Positions 25,503 to 33,970 of a stretch of DNA of 64,000 nucleotides are shown here, one piece after another. The stretch covers positions 1 to 64,000 of the forward strand of contig NZ_BJCC01000028.1 in assembly GCF_004309355.1 (NCBI RefSeq). Direction: 5' to 3'. The notes beneath the pieces were generated by a model that was given only the letters and a program-made list of their open reading frames with translations, was not told where the DNA came from and made no database searches. Both the position numbers and the translations under genes were made by a program. Origin of the DNA: Enterococcus florum (GTDB lineage: Bacteria > Bacillota > Bacilli > Lactobacillales > Enterococcaceae). Position 1 is the first letter of the stretch, and each line of letters starts with the position of its first letter.

Positions 25503-26108
25503 ATGAATACGAAAAATAAAGCGTTCCGTTTGACTATTCGGGGAATACTGACTGCTTTGATCATCCTGCAGGTCATGGTTCCTTTTCTAGGCTATATTCC
25601 TTTAGGCATCACGGATCTAACGATCATCCATATCACAGTCATTATCGCAGCGATCACGCTGGGAACAAAGGACGGGATGTTTATCGGTCTTGTTTGGGGG
25701 ATCTTTACTGTCATAAGAGCCTTTACTTCCCCAACTTCGCCGCTGGATACGCTGGTCTTCACCAATCCGATTATTTCTGTTGTTCCTCGGATATTAGTTG
25801 GATTGGTTGCCGGACTGATCTTCGGGTGGATTTACAAGCATAAAAAGAACCTGACGCTCTCTGTCATCCTCTCAGCTGTTGCTGGAACTTTGACCAACAC
25901 CATTTTAGTATTATCACTCATGGGAATATTATACACCAAGCCGGTGGCTGCTGCCTATGGGGTCGATCCTTCCGCTTTGCTGGGCGTTTTGGGTACTATA
26001 GTTGCTACGAATGGCGTTACTGAGGTGATTGGGGCTGCAATCATTACGCCGCTAATTGTGAAGGCATTGTTCAGTGCGACCCATTTAAAACCCGACAATC
26101 GAAACTAA
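25503..26108 (+). CDS. ECF transporter S component
   Basis: A 201-residue membrane protein with about six helices, including the S-component hallmark of small residues and a short loop motif in helix 1 (RLTIRGILTALIILQVM). It would use the shared EcfAA'T module encoded elsewhere to import a vitamin or precursor. Which one cannot be read from the sequence; regulation by TetR rather than a riboswitch argues against thiamin, riboflavin or cobalamin. AGGAGAG precedes the ATG. Monocistronic. Confidence 0.8.
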   Translation: MNTKNKAFRLTIRGILTALIILQVMVPFLGYIPLGITDLTIIHITVIIAAITLGTKDGMFIGLVWGIFTVIRAFTSPTSPLDTLVFTNPIISVVPRILVGLVAGLIFGWIYKHKKNLTLSVILSAVAGTLTNTILVLSLMGILYTKPVAAAYGVDPSALLGVLGTIVATNGVTEVIGAAIITPLIVKALFSATHLKPDNRN

Positions 26109-26111
26109 AAC

Positions 26112-26157
26112 AAACACTTTCTTTTCTTGATAAAACCATAGGAAAAGAAAGTGTTTT
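26112..26157. terminator. Bidirectional terminator
   Basis: A perfect 15-bp stem (26112-26126 with 26142-26156) between the S component and the converging activase gene. Confidence 0.88.
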
Positions 26158-26169
26158 ATGATAAGCAAA

Positions 26170-26946
26170 TCAATGGATACGGCAGGCGATACCGTGTTCT
26201 TCTAGATGATTTTTGAAATACGCTAGATCCTCTGTATGCAGTTGAGGAATATTTGCCATTTCGTAGGGACGATCAAGATAGGTATATTTTTTTTCGCCAA
26301 ATTGATGGAAGGGCAGCAGCTCGACTGTCTTGATTCCCAGCTGATTAAACAAGAGAGCAAACCCCTCTGCATTGACGAGCCCATCGTTGTAATTTGGAAT
26401 TACAGGGATTCGCACAATCATTTGTTGATTCTGCTGCAGCGCAAGGGTGAGATTGTTCAGGATCGGTTGCAAGGAGACCCCCGTGCCTTTTTTGTGTTGC
26501 TTCTCTTCATAATGCTTCACGTCAAAATAAAGAAGATCAACTTGTTCAATGTATTGCTTAAATACACTTTCTTTTGCAAAGCCGGTTGTTTCACTAGCAG
26601 TATGGATCCCTTTTTCTTTCAACCGTGAAAGTAATTCGATAGCTGCCTCCGCTTGGAAAAGGACCTCACCGCCAGACAAAGTCACTCCACCGCCAGACTC
26701 AAGATAAAAAGCTTCGTCCTTCATGACTTCTTCGATGATGCTTTCGATCGATCGATATTCCCCGACGGTTGTCGGCATTTTTTTTTGGTCATCCCACATT
26801 GTTTCTGGTTTGCTGTTTTGTGATTCAGGATTGGCACACCAATAACAATGCATCGGGCATCCCTTGAAGAAAACGACGGTTCGAATGCCTGGGCCGTCAT
26901 GCAGACTGAACTTTTGGATATTAAAAATGCAAGCTTCCTTTTCCAT
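26170..26946 (-). CDS. Glycyl-radical-enzyme activating enzyme (radical SAM)
   Basis: A 258-residue radical SAM activase that abstracts hydrogen from the glycine of its partner enzyme. The cluster motif is CPMHCYWC (Cys30, Cys34, Cys37), and GGGVTLSGGEVLFQ is the activase signature. The ferredoxin-like insert with extra Cys clusters that usually follows the motif in activases of the YbiY/CutD/PduD-like group is missing, so the protein is PflA-sized. GAGAGGAG precedes the ATG. Divergent from the DeoR regulator and presumably paired with the lyase at 27967. Confidence 0.9.
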   Translation of the reverse strand: MEKEACIFNIQKFSLHDGPGIRTVVFFKGCPMHCYWCANPESQNSKPETMWDDQKKMPTTVGEYRSIESIIEEVMKDEAFYLESGGGVTLSGGEVLFQAEAAIELLSRLKEKGIHTASETTGFAKESVFKQYIEQVDLLYFDVKHYEEKQHKKGTGVSLQPILNNLTLALQQNQQMIVRIPVIPNYNDGLVNAEGFALLFNQLGIKTVELLPFHQFGEKKYTYLDRPYEMANIPQLHTEDLAYFKNHLEEHGIACRIH

Positions 26947-27091
26947 AAGAAAACTCCTCTCGTATTGTCACTAAAAGTGTAACAGAATTATTATCATACG
27001 TAAATATAAAATGTTACGTACGAAAACAAACTAGCGATTGTTGCTTTCTGCAAAGTATGATACTCTGAAAAGGAAGCGAGGAGAAGAATAC

Positions 27092-27835
27092 ATGTCAAGA
27101 GAAGAAGAAATTATTTCTATCGTCAGTCAAAAGAAAAAAATCGAAGTCAATGAATTGTCAAAGCTATTGAATGTGTCGAAAGTCACGATCCGTAAAGATT
27201 TGGACAAGCTGGAAGCCAGAGGACTGCTCCATCGTCAGCATGGATTTGCTTTGTTGAATAATTTGGACGATATCAATTACCGGTTGGCCCATAATTACGA
27301 CCTGAAAAGAAAAATTGCGCTGGAAGCCAGCAAAATCGTTCGTGACGGGGAAGTAGTCATGATTGAATCAGGCTCCACCTGCGCTCTGTTGGCAGAAGAA
27401 TTGGCCTTCAATCGAAACGAGATCACAATCATCACAAATTCTTGTTTTATCGCTTCTTACATTCGAAAAGCAGAGTCAGTTAAAGTGATCTTGGTTGGGG
27501 GGGAATACCAAAAAGGATCGCAGGTCAATGTCGGTCCACTAGTCAAATTGGTGATCAATGAATTTCATGTCAATAAGCTGTTTGTAGGAATCGATGGCTT
27601 TGATCAAAAACGCGGGTTCACAGGGAGTGATTTGACACGCTGTGATACTACTCGAACCTTGGCAACCGCAGCCGATCAAACGATTATCTTGACTGATTCC
27701 AGCAAGTTTTCGCAAAATGGTGTGATCACAGAATTTGGGTTTGATGAAATCAGCCAAGTCTTTACTGACCCGGGCATCGATCAAGCAAGTTCAAGTTTTT
27801 TAAACGAAAAAGGCATTCAGGTCACAACGATTTAA
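27092..27835 (+). CDS. DeoR-family sugar-metabolism regulator
   Basis: A 247-residue regulator. The N-terminal helix-turn-helix is SREEEIISIVSQKKKIEVNELSKLLNVSKVTIRKDLDKL; the C-terminal DeoRC sensor domain shows MIESGSTCALLAEEL and ILVGGEY, the region that binds sugar phosphates. The start at 27092 follows GAGGAG. It sits between the divergent activase and the glycyl radical enzyme and probably controls both, with a phosphorylated sugar or polyol as inducer. Confidence 0.92.
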   Translation: MSREEEIISIVSQKKKIEVNELSKLLNVSKVTIRKDLDKLEARGLLHRQHGFALLNNLDDINYRLAHNYDLKRKIALEASKIVRDGEVVMIESGSTCALLAEELAFNRNEITIITNSCFIASYIRKAESVKVILVGGEYQKGSQVNVGPLVKLVINEFHVNKLFVGIDGFDQKRGFTGSDLTRCDTTRTLATAADQTIILTDSSKFSQNGVITEFGFDEISQVFTDPGIDQASSSFLNEKGIQVTTI

Positions 27836-27863
27836 TACTGCACAGATGTGCGGTATTTTTTTG
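27835..27863 (+). terminator. Terminator after the deoR-like gene
   Basis: A short stem ATACTGCAC/GTGCGGTAT (27835-27856, one internal mismatch) followed by seven T residues. Confidence 0.75.
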
Positions 27864-27887
27864 TCTCTAAAAATCATCAAAATCCGA

Positions 27888-27950
27888 TTGACCGTGAAGA
27901 ATTGAGCATGGTATGATAGTTACGAAAGAAATATATAATTATTTCGAACG
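27888..27950 (+). promoter_or_regulatory. Promoter of the glycyl radical enzyme gene
   Basis: TTGACC (27888-27893), 18-bp spacer, TATGAT (27912-27917). GTTACGAAAGAAAT right after it resembles the GTTACGTACGAAAAC motif upstream of the activase (27013-27027); these may be DeoR sites. The operator assignment is tentative. Confidence 0.55.
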
Positions 27951-27966
27951 AAAAAGGAGACTGTTT

Positions 27967-30399
27967 ATGAATACTCAGACAAAATCAACGGAGACCGACA
28001 CTTATTTTGGCTCATTGTCCCCTCGAATGAACGCTTTTCGTGAAGCGGTTCTAACGAAGAAACCGTATATTTGTGCTGAACGTGCTTTGCTGGCTACTGA
28101 AACGTATCGACAGTATCAAAATCAGCCAAGTGTCATGAAACGCGCATTGATGCTGAAAAATATTTTGGAGAAGATGTCGATCTATATTGAAGAGGAGACA
28201 TTGATTGTCGGAAATCAAGCAGCATCTAATCGAGATGCTCCTATCTTTCCCGAATACACTTTGGAATTTGTGATCAACGAACTGGATTTATTTGAAAAAC
28301 GTGATGGTGATGTATTTTACATCACGGAAGAAACCAAAGAAGAGCTGCGCTCGATTGCTCCTTTTTGGGAGAACAATAATTTACGGGCGAAGGCTGGTGT
28401 GCTGTTGCCAGATGAAGTACAAGTGTTCATGGAAACCGGCTTTTTTGGAATGGAAGGCAAAATGAATTCTGGCGATGCCCATTTAGCGGTCAACTATCAG
28501 CAAATGCTGCAGATCGGACTGAAGGGATATGAGGAACGAACTCAAAAAGCGAAAGCCGATCTAGATTTGACACAGCCGGAAAGTATTGATAAGTATCATT
28601 TTTATAATGCGGTGCTGATCGTATTGGAGGCAGTAAAAACCTTCGCTGAGCGTTTTTCCACATTAGCTGAAGAAATGTCGGAGCAGGCTGAACCAAAAAG
28701 AAAAGCAGAATTATTGGAAATCAGCCGAATCTGCGGCAAAGTTCCTTATCGGCCTGCCGAAACATTCAAAGAGGCGATTCAAGCAGTCTGGTTCATCCAA
28801 TTGATCCTGCAGATTGAATCGAATGGACATTCCTTGTCTTACGGTCGTTTTGATCAATACATGCAGCCTTATTTAGAGGCTGACTTAGCAAAAGGAACGA
28901 TCACTGAGGAGGAAGTCGTGGAGCTGTTGACCAATCTGTGGATCAAAACATTGACAGTCAATAAAGTCCGCAGTCAAGCACACACTTTCAGCAGTGCAGG
29001 GAGTCCGCTGTACCAAAATGTCACGATCGGCGGACAGACACGTGATAAAAAAGATGCTGTCAATCAAATGTCGTATCTGGTGCTGCGCAGTGTGGCTCAA
29101 ACCAAGCTGCCGCAACCGAATTTGACCGTACGTTATCATTCTGGATTGGACAATCGTTTTATGAATGAATGCATTGAAGTCATGAAACTAGGATTTGGCA
29201 TGCCGGCATTCAACAATGATGAAATCATTATTCCGTCCTTCAAAAAAATTGGTGTGACAGAAGAGGATGCCTACGATTACAGTGCGATTGGCTGTGTTGA
29301 AACTGCAGTGCCGGGAAAATGGGGCTATCGCTGTACTGGCATGAGCTACATGAACTTCCCGAAGATTCTGATCATCGCCATGAATGACGGCGTCGATCCC
29401 GTCTCCGGCAAACGCTTCGTCAAAGGCTGCGGTCATTTCAAAGAGATGACTTCCTATGAAGAGTTGATAGCCGCTTGGGATAAAACGGTTCGTGAGCTGA
29501 CTAGAATGAGCGTAATCGTTGAAAATGCGATCGATCTTGGGTTGGAACGTGAGGTGCCAGATATCTTATGTTCGGCATTGACGGATGATTGTATTGGTCG
29601 CGGCAAAACCTTAAAAGAAGGTGGTGCTGTCTATGATTTTATCTCTGGTTTACAGGTTGGGATTGCCAATCTGGCTGATTCGCTGGCAGCAATCAAACAG
29701 CTGGTCTTTGAGGAAGAAAAAGTCAGTGCGTCAGAATTGTGGGAAGTTTTGATGACGGATTATGCAGGCGAGCGTGGACAGGAGATCCAGCAGATGATCC
29801 TTCATGAGGTACCTAAATATGGCAATGACGTCGATGCCGTTGATTGTTTGGTCACAGAAGCCTACGACAGCTACATTGAAGAAATCAAAAAATATCCCAA
29901 TACACGCTTTGGACGCGGTCCAATTGGCGGCAAGCGCTATTCCGGCACTTCTTCGATCTCTGCCAACGTGGGCCAAGGGAAAAAAACGACAGCTACGCCT
30001 GATGGCCGAAATGCCTGGGTCCCATTAGCGGAAGGCTGCTCACCTTCGCACAACATGGATAAAAACGGACCGACGGCTGTTTTAAAATCTGTGTCGAAAT
30101 TACGAACAGACGAAATCATAGGCGGGGTATTACTGAATCAAAAGGTGAATCCGCAGATGTTGTCTAAAGAAGAAGACAAGCAAAAATTGATTCTGCTGCT
30201 GCGGGCGTTCTTTAATCAGTTGCATGGCTACCATATCCAGTACAATGTGGTTTCTAGAGAGACCTTGATCGATGCTCAGAAGCATCCGGAAAAACATCGT
30301 GATTTGATCGTACGTGTCGCTGGTTACTCCGCCTTCTTCAATGTATTGTCGAAAGCAACTCAGGACGATATCATCGAACGAACCGAACACGTATTATAA
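27967..30399 (+). CDS. YbiW/PflF-like glycyl radical enzyme
   Basis: An 810-residue glycyl radical enzyme. The thiyl-radical Cys443 is in AIGCVETAV and the glycyl radical Gly786 in RVAGYSAFF. IQLILQIESNGHS, SAGSPLYQNVTIGG and FGMPAFNNDEI closely follow E. coli YbiW over the full length, so it is not a pyruvate formate-lyase proper. As I recall, recent work assigns YbiW a 1,5-anhydroglucitol-6-phosphate lyase activity; that would suit a DeoR-type sugar-phosphate regulator. No aldolase or sugar transporter is adjacent. The start at 27967 is set by AAAGGAG. Active only under anoxic conditions. Confidence 0.88.
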   Translation: MNTQTKSTETDTYFGSLSPRMNAFREAVLTKKPYICAERALLATETYRQYQNQPSVMKRALMLKNILEKMSIYIEEETLIVGNQAASNRDAPIFPEYTLEFVINELDLFEKRDGDVFYITEETKEELRSIAPFWENNNLRAKAGVLLPDEVQVFMETGFFGMEGKMNSGDAHLAVNYQQMLQIGLKGYEERTQKAKADLDLTQPESIDKYHFYNAVLIVLEAVKTFAERFSTLAEEMSEQAEPKRKAELLEISRICGKVPYRPAETFKEAIQAVWFIQLILQIESNGHSLSYGRFDQYMQPYLEADLAKGTITEEEVVELLTNLWIKTLTVNKVRSQAHTFSSAGSPLYQNVTIGGQTRDKKDAVNQMSYLVLRSVAQTKLPQPNLTVRYHSGLDNRFMNECIEVMKLGFGMPAFNNDEIIIPSFKKIGVTEEDAYDYSAIGCVETAVPGKWGYRCTGMSYMNFPKILIIAMNDGVDPVSGKRFVKGCGHFKEMTSYEELIAAWDKTVRELTRMSVIVENAIDLGLEREVPDILCSALTDDCIGRGKTLKEGGAVYDFISGLQVGIANLADSLAAIKQLVFEEEKVSASELWEVLMTDYAGERGQEIQQMILHEVPKYGNDVDAVDCLVTEAYDSYIEEIKKYPNTRFGRGPIGGKRYSGTSSISANVGQGKKTTATPDGRNAWVPLAEGCSPSHNMDKNGPTAVLKSVSKLRTDEIIGGVLLNQKVNPQMLSKEEDKQKLILLLRAFFNQLHGYHIQYNVVSRETLIDAQKHPEKHRDLIVRVAGYSAFFNVLSKATQDDIIERTEHVL

Positions 30400-30405
30400 A
30401 AAACT

Positions 30406-30440
30406 GCTGAAAATTCTAGTACAGGATTTTCAGCTTTTTT
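30406..30440 (+). terminator. Terminator after the glycyl radical enzyme
   Basis: A perfect 9-bp stem (30406-30414 with 30426-30434) and a T6 run. Confidence 0.88.
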
Positions 30441-30502
30441 CTCAAAAATAGTTGTCATAAGGTATACTATCCTTAAGATACCAAAAGAGTCAGGAGGATT
30501 TT

Positions 30503-30952
30503 ATGTATCCTATTATGATCGACATCAAACAGTTTCCGGTAATCGTGTTTGGCGGCGGGAAAATCGCGACACGAAAGGTACGGCAGCTGGTAAAAGAAGC
30601 AGCCCGACCGATGGTGATCGCACCGGATTTAACTGAGGAATTAGAAGATTTACTGCGGCATGACAAAATCACTGCACAAAAAAGACCCTTCAAAGCAGGG
30701 GATACCACGAGTTACACCTTTGTTTTTATTTGTACCAATGATTCGGCAGTCAATCAACAGATCCTTGAAGAAACGACAGCAGAACAATTTGTAAATGACA
30801 CAACGAAACAAGAGCGCAGCAACTTTTTCAATCTAGCAATAGTCGAGAAAAAAGGTTTTAAGATCGCTATATCCAGCCAAGGCAGTTCTCCGACCAAGAC
30901 GAAGCAGCTCAAACAGAAGATCGAAAAACTAATAGAAAACGAGGAAGCCTAG
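30503..30952 (+). CDS. Precorrin-2 dehydrogenase (Met8/SirC/CysG-N type)
   Basis: A 149-residue NAD-dependent enzyme oxidising precorrin-2 to sirohydrochlorin. The N-terminus MYPIMIDIKQFPVIVFGGGKIA is the family Rossmann GGG motif, with FFNLA and ISSQGSSP further on. It supplies the step needed between the SUMT (CobA, 50351) and the cobaltochelatase CbiK (51772) of the large cluster 20 kb away, yet has no riboswitch. An inverted repeat TAAGG/CCTTA (30458-30475) surrounds a TATACT -10-like hexamer. AGGAGG precedes the ATG. Confidence 0.88.
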   Translation: MYPIMIDIKQFPVIVFGGGKIATRKVRQLVKEAARPMVIAPDLTEELEDLLRHDKITAQKRPFKAGDTTSYTFVFICTNDSAVNQQILEETTAEQFVNDTTKQERSNFFNLAIVEKKGFKIAISSQGSSPTKTKQLKQKIEKLIENEEA

Positions 30953-30978
30953 CACATCACCAGGCTTCCTCGTTTTTG
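30936..30978. terminator. Bidirectional terminator
   Basis: A perfect 15-bp stem (30936-30950 with 30962-30976). The left arm includes the last codons of the dehydrogenase gene; the right side serves the converging permease. Confidence 0.88.
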
Positions 30979-30983
30979 TCATC

Positions 30984-32480
30984 TTAGACATCTGGCAAGG
31001 AGGATTTTTCTTCAATACGTTTGTAAATTAGTGAGGCCAGAAGGCCAAAGGATAGTGGACCGATCAATAGAGTAAAGAAGTTTTGGTAGTTGCCGATTTT
31101 CAACGGCTCATACATTTGGAAAAGAATCGCTACAGAAATACAGAGACAGACGCTGAAGGAGAAGAAATAATTCAGCGTATAATCTGGAATCAACAGAGAC
31201 TCTTTTTGAATAATTTTCTTTTTGATAAAAAAGGGAAAACTAGCTGCTACGATAAAATATGGAATCGCTCGAGAAACATTGGTCATATAGGTCAATTGGT
31301 TAAAAAGATCGGCTAAAAAATGATTGTTGAGAGCCAAGCCGCCGATGAACAGCGACAATGCGGCTGCTTGTATCCACAAAGCTTTAGCCGGCATTTGATG
31401 GTCATTCAAGTGGGCCCAACGTGAACGGAAGATTTGCGGAGTTCCTTGGATTAGACTTTTCAATGGACCGTAACTGATCGAAGAAAGCAGGCTCAAATAA
31501 GCCACCAGCATCGTAAAGGCTGTATAACGAACAAAAATTTGGATCAGCAGCTCAGTCGTACTTGCGGATAATCCAAAAGAGCGTCCCAAAGATTCTCCTA
31601 AAAAGGCCATCAACCCATACATCAAATTTCCCAAATGCAGCTGTTTCGCTTGGCGCAATTGTTCGATGTCGTGAGCGCTGCTCCACAAGAGAATACCACT
31701 AAAATAGAGCAGCAGGATCAAGCAAGAGCTGATAATCACGGCTTTCGGAAAGCGTTTTTTTCCCTTCTTGGTTTTATCTGCCAGACTGGCGATCGTATCC
31801 AAGCCGCCAAACGCAGTGATCGAAAAAATAAAAAAAGGCAGCTGTGAAAGCAAACTGTTTCCCGTTCCTGAGAAAAAGCTGGTGACAGCAATACTGCTGC
31901 GCAGATTTGCGACAGAGAGGTCTGTATCCTGTATGATTAGCAAAACATTGCTGATCAGCGTCAACAATACCAAACCTACCATCGTGTAGCCGCCTAGTTT
32001 CAAAAAAGAAAAAATCGTGTGGATCCCGCGGGTGATGATGGTCGTCATCACTACTGTCAGAACGATTGCAAAGAACGAGAGCCAAAATTGGGCTGGAAGC
32101 TCAAACCAGTGAAATTGAGCAGTGGTGTCTTTGCCGCAAAGCAAGATCGACAATGGAATCATTACCTTCATAAAAAGACTGATCATCCAAATAAAATAGC
32201 TGCAATACCACAAAAAAACAGTGACAAAGGCGGCTTTTGGCGAAAGGGAATCCTTGAGCCAGTCGTAGATAGAGCCCGGCCGATGTGCATATTTTTTCGT
32301 ATATTGGGCGACGATCAGCGCATAAGGAATAAAATAGCCGAGTGCACTGATCAAAAACCAGACCAGGGATTGGCTTCCCAGCATAAAGAAGGCCGTCAGC
32401 ATACTCGAGAAGGAAAAAACGGTCGTTGTAATGATCAAAATAAGATTAGCCACAGATGTATTTTTGGTCAGCACACGCAT
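30984..32480 (-). CDS. APC-family amino acid permease, YjeM-like
   Basis: A 498-residue permease with about 12 membrane helices. It resembles E. coli YjeM (glutamate/GABA-antiporter group) from the N-terminal helix through SIYDWL, FLWYCSYFIWM, FGGLDTIASLADKTKKGKK and YGPLKSLIQGTP. Substrate unproven. GAGG precedes the ATG. Monocistronic. An imperfect inverted repeat lies in its 5' region. Confidence 0.85.
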   Translation of the reverse strand: MRVLTKNTSVANLILIITTTVFSFSSMLTAFFMLGSQSLVWFLISALGYFIPYALIVAQYTKKYAHRPGSIYDWLKDSLSPKAAFVTVFLWYCSYFIWMISLFMKVMIPLSILLCGKDTTAQFHWFELPAQFWLSFFAIVLTVVMTTIITRGIHTIFSFLKLGGYTMVGLVLLTLISNVLLIIQDTDLSVANLRSSIAVTSFFSGTGNSLLSQLPFFIFSITAFGGLDTIASLADKTKKGKKRFPKAVIISSCLILLLYFSGILLWSSAHDIEQLRQAKQLHLGNLMYGLMAFLGESLGRSFGLSASTTELLIQIFVRYTAFTMLVAYLSLLSSISYGPLKSLIQGTPQIFRSRWAHLNDHQMPAKALWIQAAALSLFIGGLALNNHFLADLFNQLTYMTNVSRAIPYFIVAASFPFFIKKKIIQKESLLIPDYTLNYFFSFSVCLCISVAILFQMYEPLKIGNYQNFFTLLIGPLSFGLLASLIYKRIEEKSSLPDV

Positions 32481-32500
32481 CTACCTCATTGTCTTTTTTT

Positions 32501-32538
32501 ATCATCTTATTTTCTTTTGAGATAAAAAACAAGATGAT
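32501..32538. repeat. Inverted repeat upstream of the yjeM-like gene
   Basis: ATCATCTT (32501-32508) pairs with AAGATGAT (32531-32538), with further A/T pairing inside. Neither strand has a T run in the right place, so it is not a terminator. The remaining sequence to about 32670 shows nothing I can name. Confidence 0.5.
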
Positions 32539-32676
32539 CTGTTGAAGGAGAAGACAAAGCGATAAAGGGACTTATAAAAGAACGCGCGGAATAAAGCCCG
32601 ATAGATCAATCCTTTGAGGACCTCTAAAAATAGGAATAGCAAAATTTTGCTTAGTTTTTTTAAGATTTATGAAATT

Positions 32677-32705
32677 TTGGCTAACCTCTTCTAGAATCGT
32701 AGGCT
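32677..32705 (+). promoter_or_regulatory. Possible promoter for riboswitch 1
   Basis: TTGGCT (32677-32682), 17 bp, TAGGCT (32700-32705). The -10 is poor, but the position just upstream of the riboswitch fits. Confidence 0.4.
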
Positions 32706-32741
32706 TTTAGAATTTCTTACCTTACAATTCAAGCAAACGCA

Positions 32742-32871
32742 TTCAATAAAGGGAATGAGGTGAGAATCCTCAACAGCCCCTTTCTACTGTATACGCAGAC
32801 GAAATCAAAAATGCCACTTTACGGGAAGGCATGAGAGTAGGATGAAGCAAAGTCAGGATACCTTTGTTGAA
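32742..32871 (+). promoter_or_regulatory. Cobalamin riboswitch 1
   Basis: Class B12 aptamer: P1 pairs 32742-32752 with 32861-32871. GGGAATGAGGTGAGAATCC, CAACAGCCCC and CTACTGT come first, then GCCACTT...GGGAAGGC, and GCAAAGTCAGGATACC forms the B12-box end. GGATTGGGAA (32887-32896), also kept in riboswitch 2, lies 16 bases after P1 and may be the downstream pairing element. A terminator follows before the nik-like genes, so cobalamin should switch transport off. Confidence 0.93.
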
Positions 32872-32954
32872 CGCAAATAAGAGAATGGATTGGGAAATTC
32901 TTTTATACCGCAATTAAGCAGAGGACCAGACAAAAACTGTCTTTTTTGTTGTAT

Positions 32955-32986
32955 AGACCCTAATTCATTGGATTAGGGTCTTTTTA
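32955..32986 (+). terminator. Expression-platform terminator of riboswitch 1
   Basis: A perfect 10-bp stem (32955-32964 with 32972-32981) and T5 run, between the aptamer and the first transporter gene. Confidence 0.88.
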
Positions 32987-33032
32987 TGCTCTGCAATGAG
33001 AAGGCAGACAACCCATAGAACAGGAGGAAGAA

Positions 33033-33968
33033 ATGACGATTCAAAAAAGCAATCATCGCCTGATTCAGTTGGTGATCGTGCTGTTCGGCATTAGTTTTTT
33101 AACGTTTTCCCTAGTCTATCTGTCCCCAGGAGACCCAGCAGAGATTATGCTGACAGAATGCGGCAATATCCCCACCCCAGAACTCTTGGCACAAGCTCGA
33201 AAAGATCTCGGATTGGATCGTCCATTTTTGGTGCAGTACGGCAGTTGGTTAAAAGGAGTAGTCACTGGAGATATGGGCATGAGTTACTCCTTCAAAATAC
33301 CCGTTTTTCAAAAGCTGATCGACTGCTTGATCCCGACGATTGCTTTAGCATTGCTGTCGCTGGTACTGATGATCATCGTATCTGTTCCATTCGGTATCCT
33401 TTCTGCAGTGTTTCATAATCAAGCTATCGATTATCTGATTCGTGGGTTTTCCTTTATCGGTATCTCCGTGCCAAGTTTCTGGATCGGATTAGTTCTGTTG
33501 CGGATCTTTGGTGTTAATCTTGGATGGATCTCTGTTTCAGGGGGAACGGCAGACCTGAGATCGATCGTTTTGCCGGCGGTCACCTTGGCTTTAGCAATGT
33601 CTGCAAAATATACACGCCAGGTCCGAATCACAGTTTTGGAAGAACTAAAGAAAGAGTACGTGACTGGAGCAAGGATGCGAGGGATTCCCGAGAAGAAAAT
33701 TCTGCTGCGGCATGTGCTGCCGAATGTTCTTCTACCATTGGTTACAATCTTGGGCTTGTCTTTTGGAAGTCTGCTTGGCGGAACCGCCGTTGTTGAAATT
33801 ATTTACAATTGGCCAGGCCTAGGAAATATGGCCGTACGTGCGATCGCTTGCCGGGATTTTCCGTTGATTCAGGGCTATGTCCTAATGATTTCCTTGTTTT
33901 ACATGCTGATTAATATTCTGGTGGACCTGTCTTACCCGTTGATTGATCCAAGATTGAAGGAGAAGTAG
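33033..33968 (+). CDS. NikB/OppB-type ABC permease
   Basis: A 311-residue permease of the peptide/nickel family with six membrane helices. The EAA-like loop carries the DPP/OPP signature (VTGARMRGIPEKKILLRHVLPN). AGGAGG precedes the ATG. First gene after cobalamin riboswitch 1, so its substrate is linked to cobalamin synthesis: cobalt, a cobalt chelate or a corrinoid. The family alone cannot tell these apart from nickel or peptide. Confidence 0.88.
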   Translation: MTIQKSNHRLIQLVIVLFGISFLTFSLVYLSPGDPAEIMLTECGNIPTPELLAQARKDLGLDRPFLVQYGSWLKGVVTGDMGMSYSFKIPVFQKLIDCLIPTIALALLSLVLMIIVSVPFGILSAVFHNQAIDYLIRGFSFIGISVPSFWIGLVLLRIFGVNLGWISVSGGTADLRSIVLPAVTLALAMSAKYTRQVRITVLEELKKEYVTGARMRGIPEKKILLRHVLPNVLLPLVTILGLSFGSLLGGTAVVEIIYNWPGLGNMAVRAIACRDFPLIQGYVLMISLFYMLINILVDLSYPLIDPRLKEK

Positions 33969-33970
33969 CT

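Noticed and set aside
27967-30399. Pyruvate formate-lyase or choline TMA-lyase assignment.
   Set aside because: The sequence follows YbiW along its full length and has a single radical-site Cys in GCVE rather than the adjacent Cys-Cys pair of pyruvate formate-lyase; no cut or BMC genes are adjacent.
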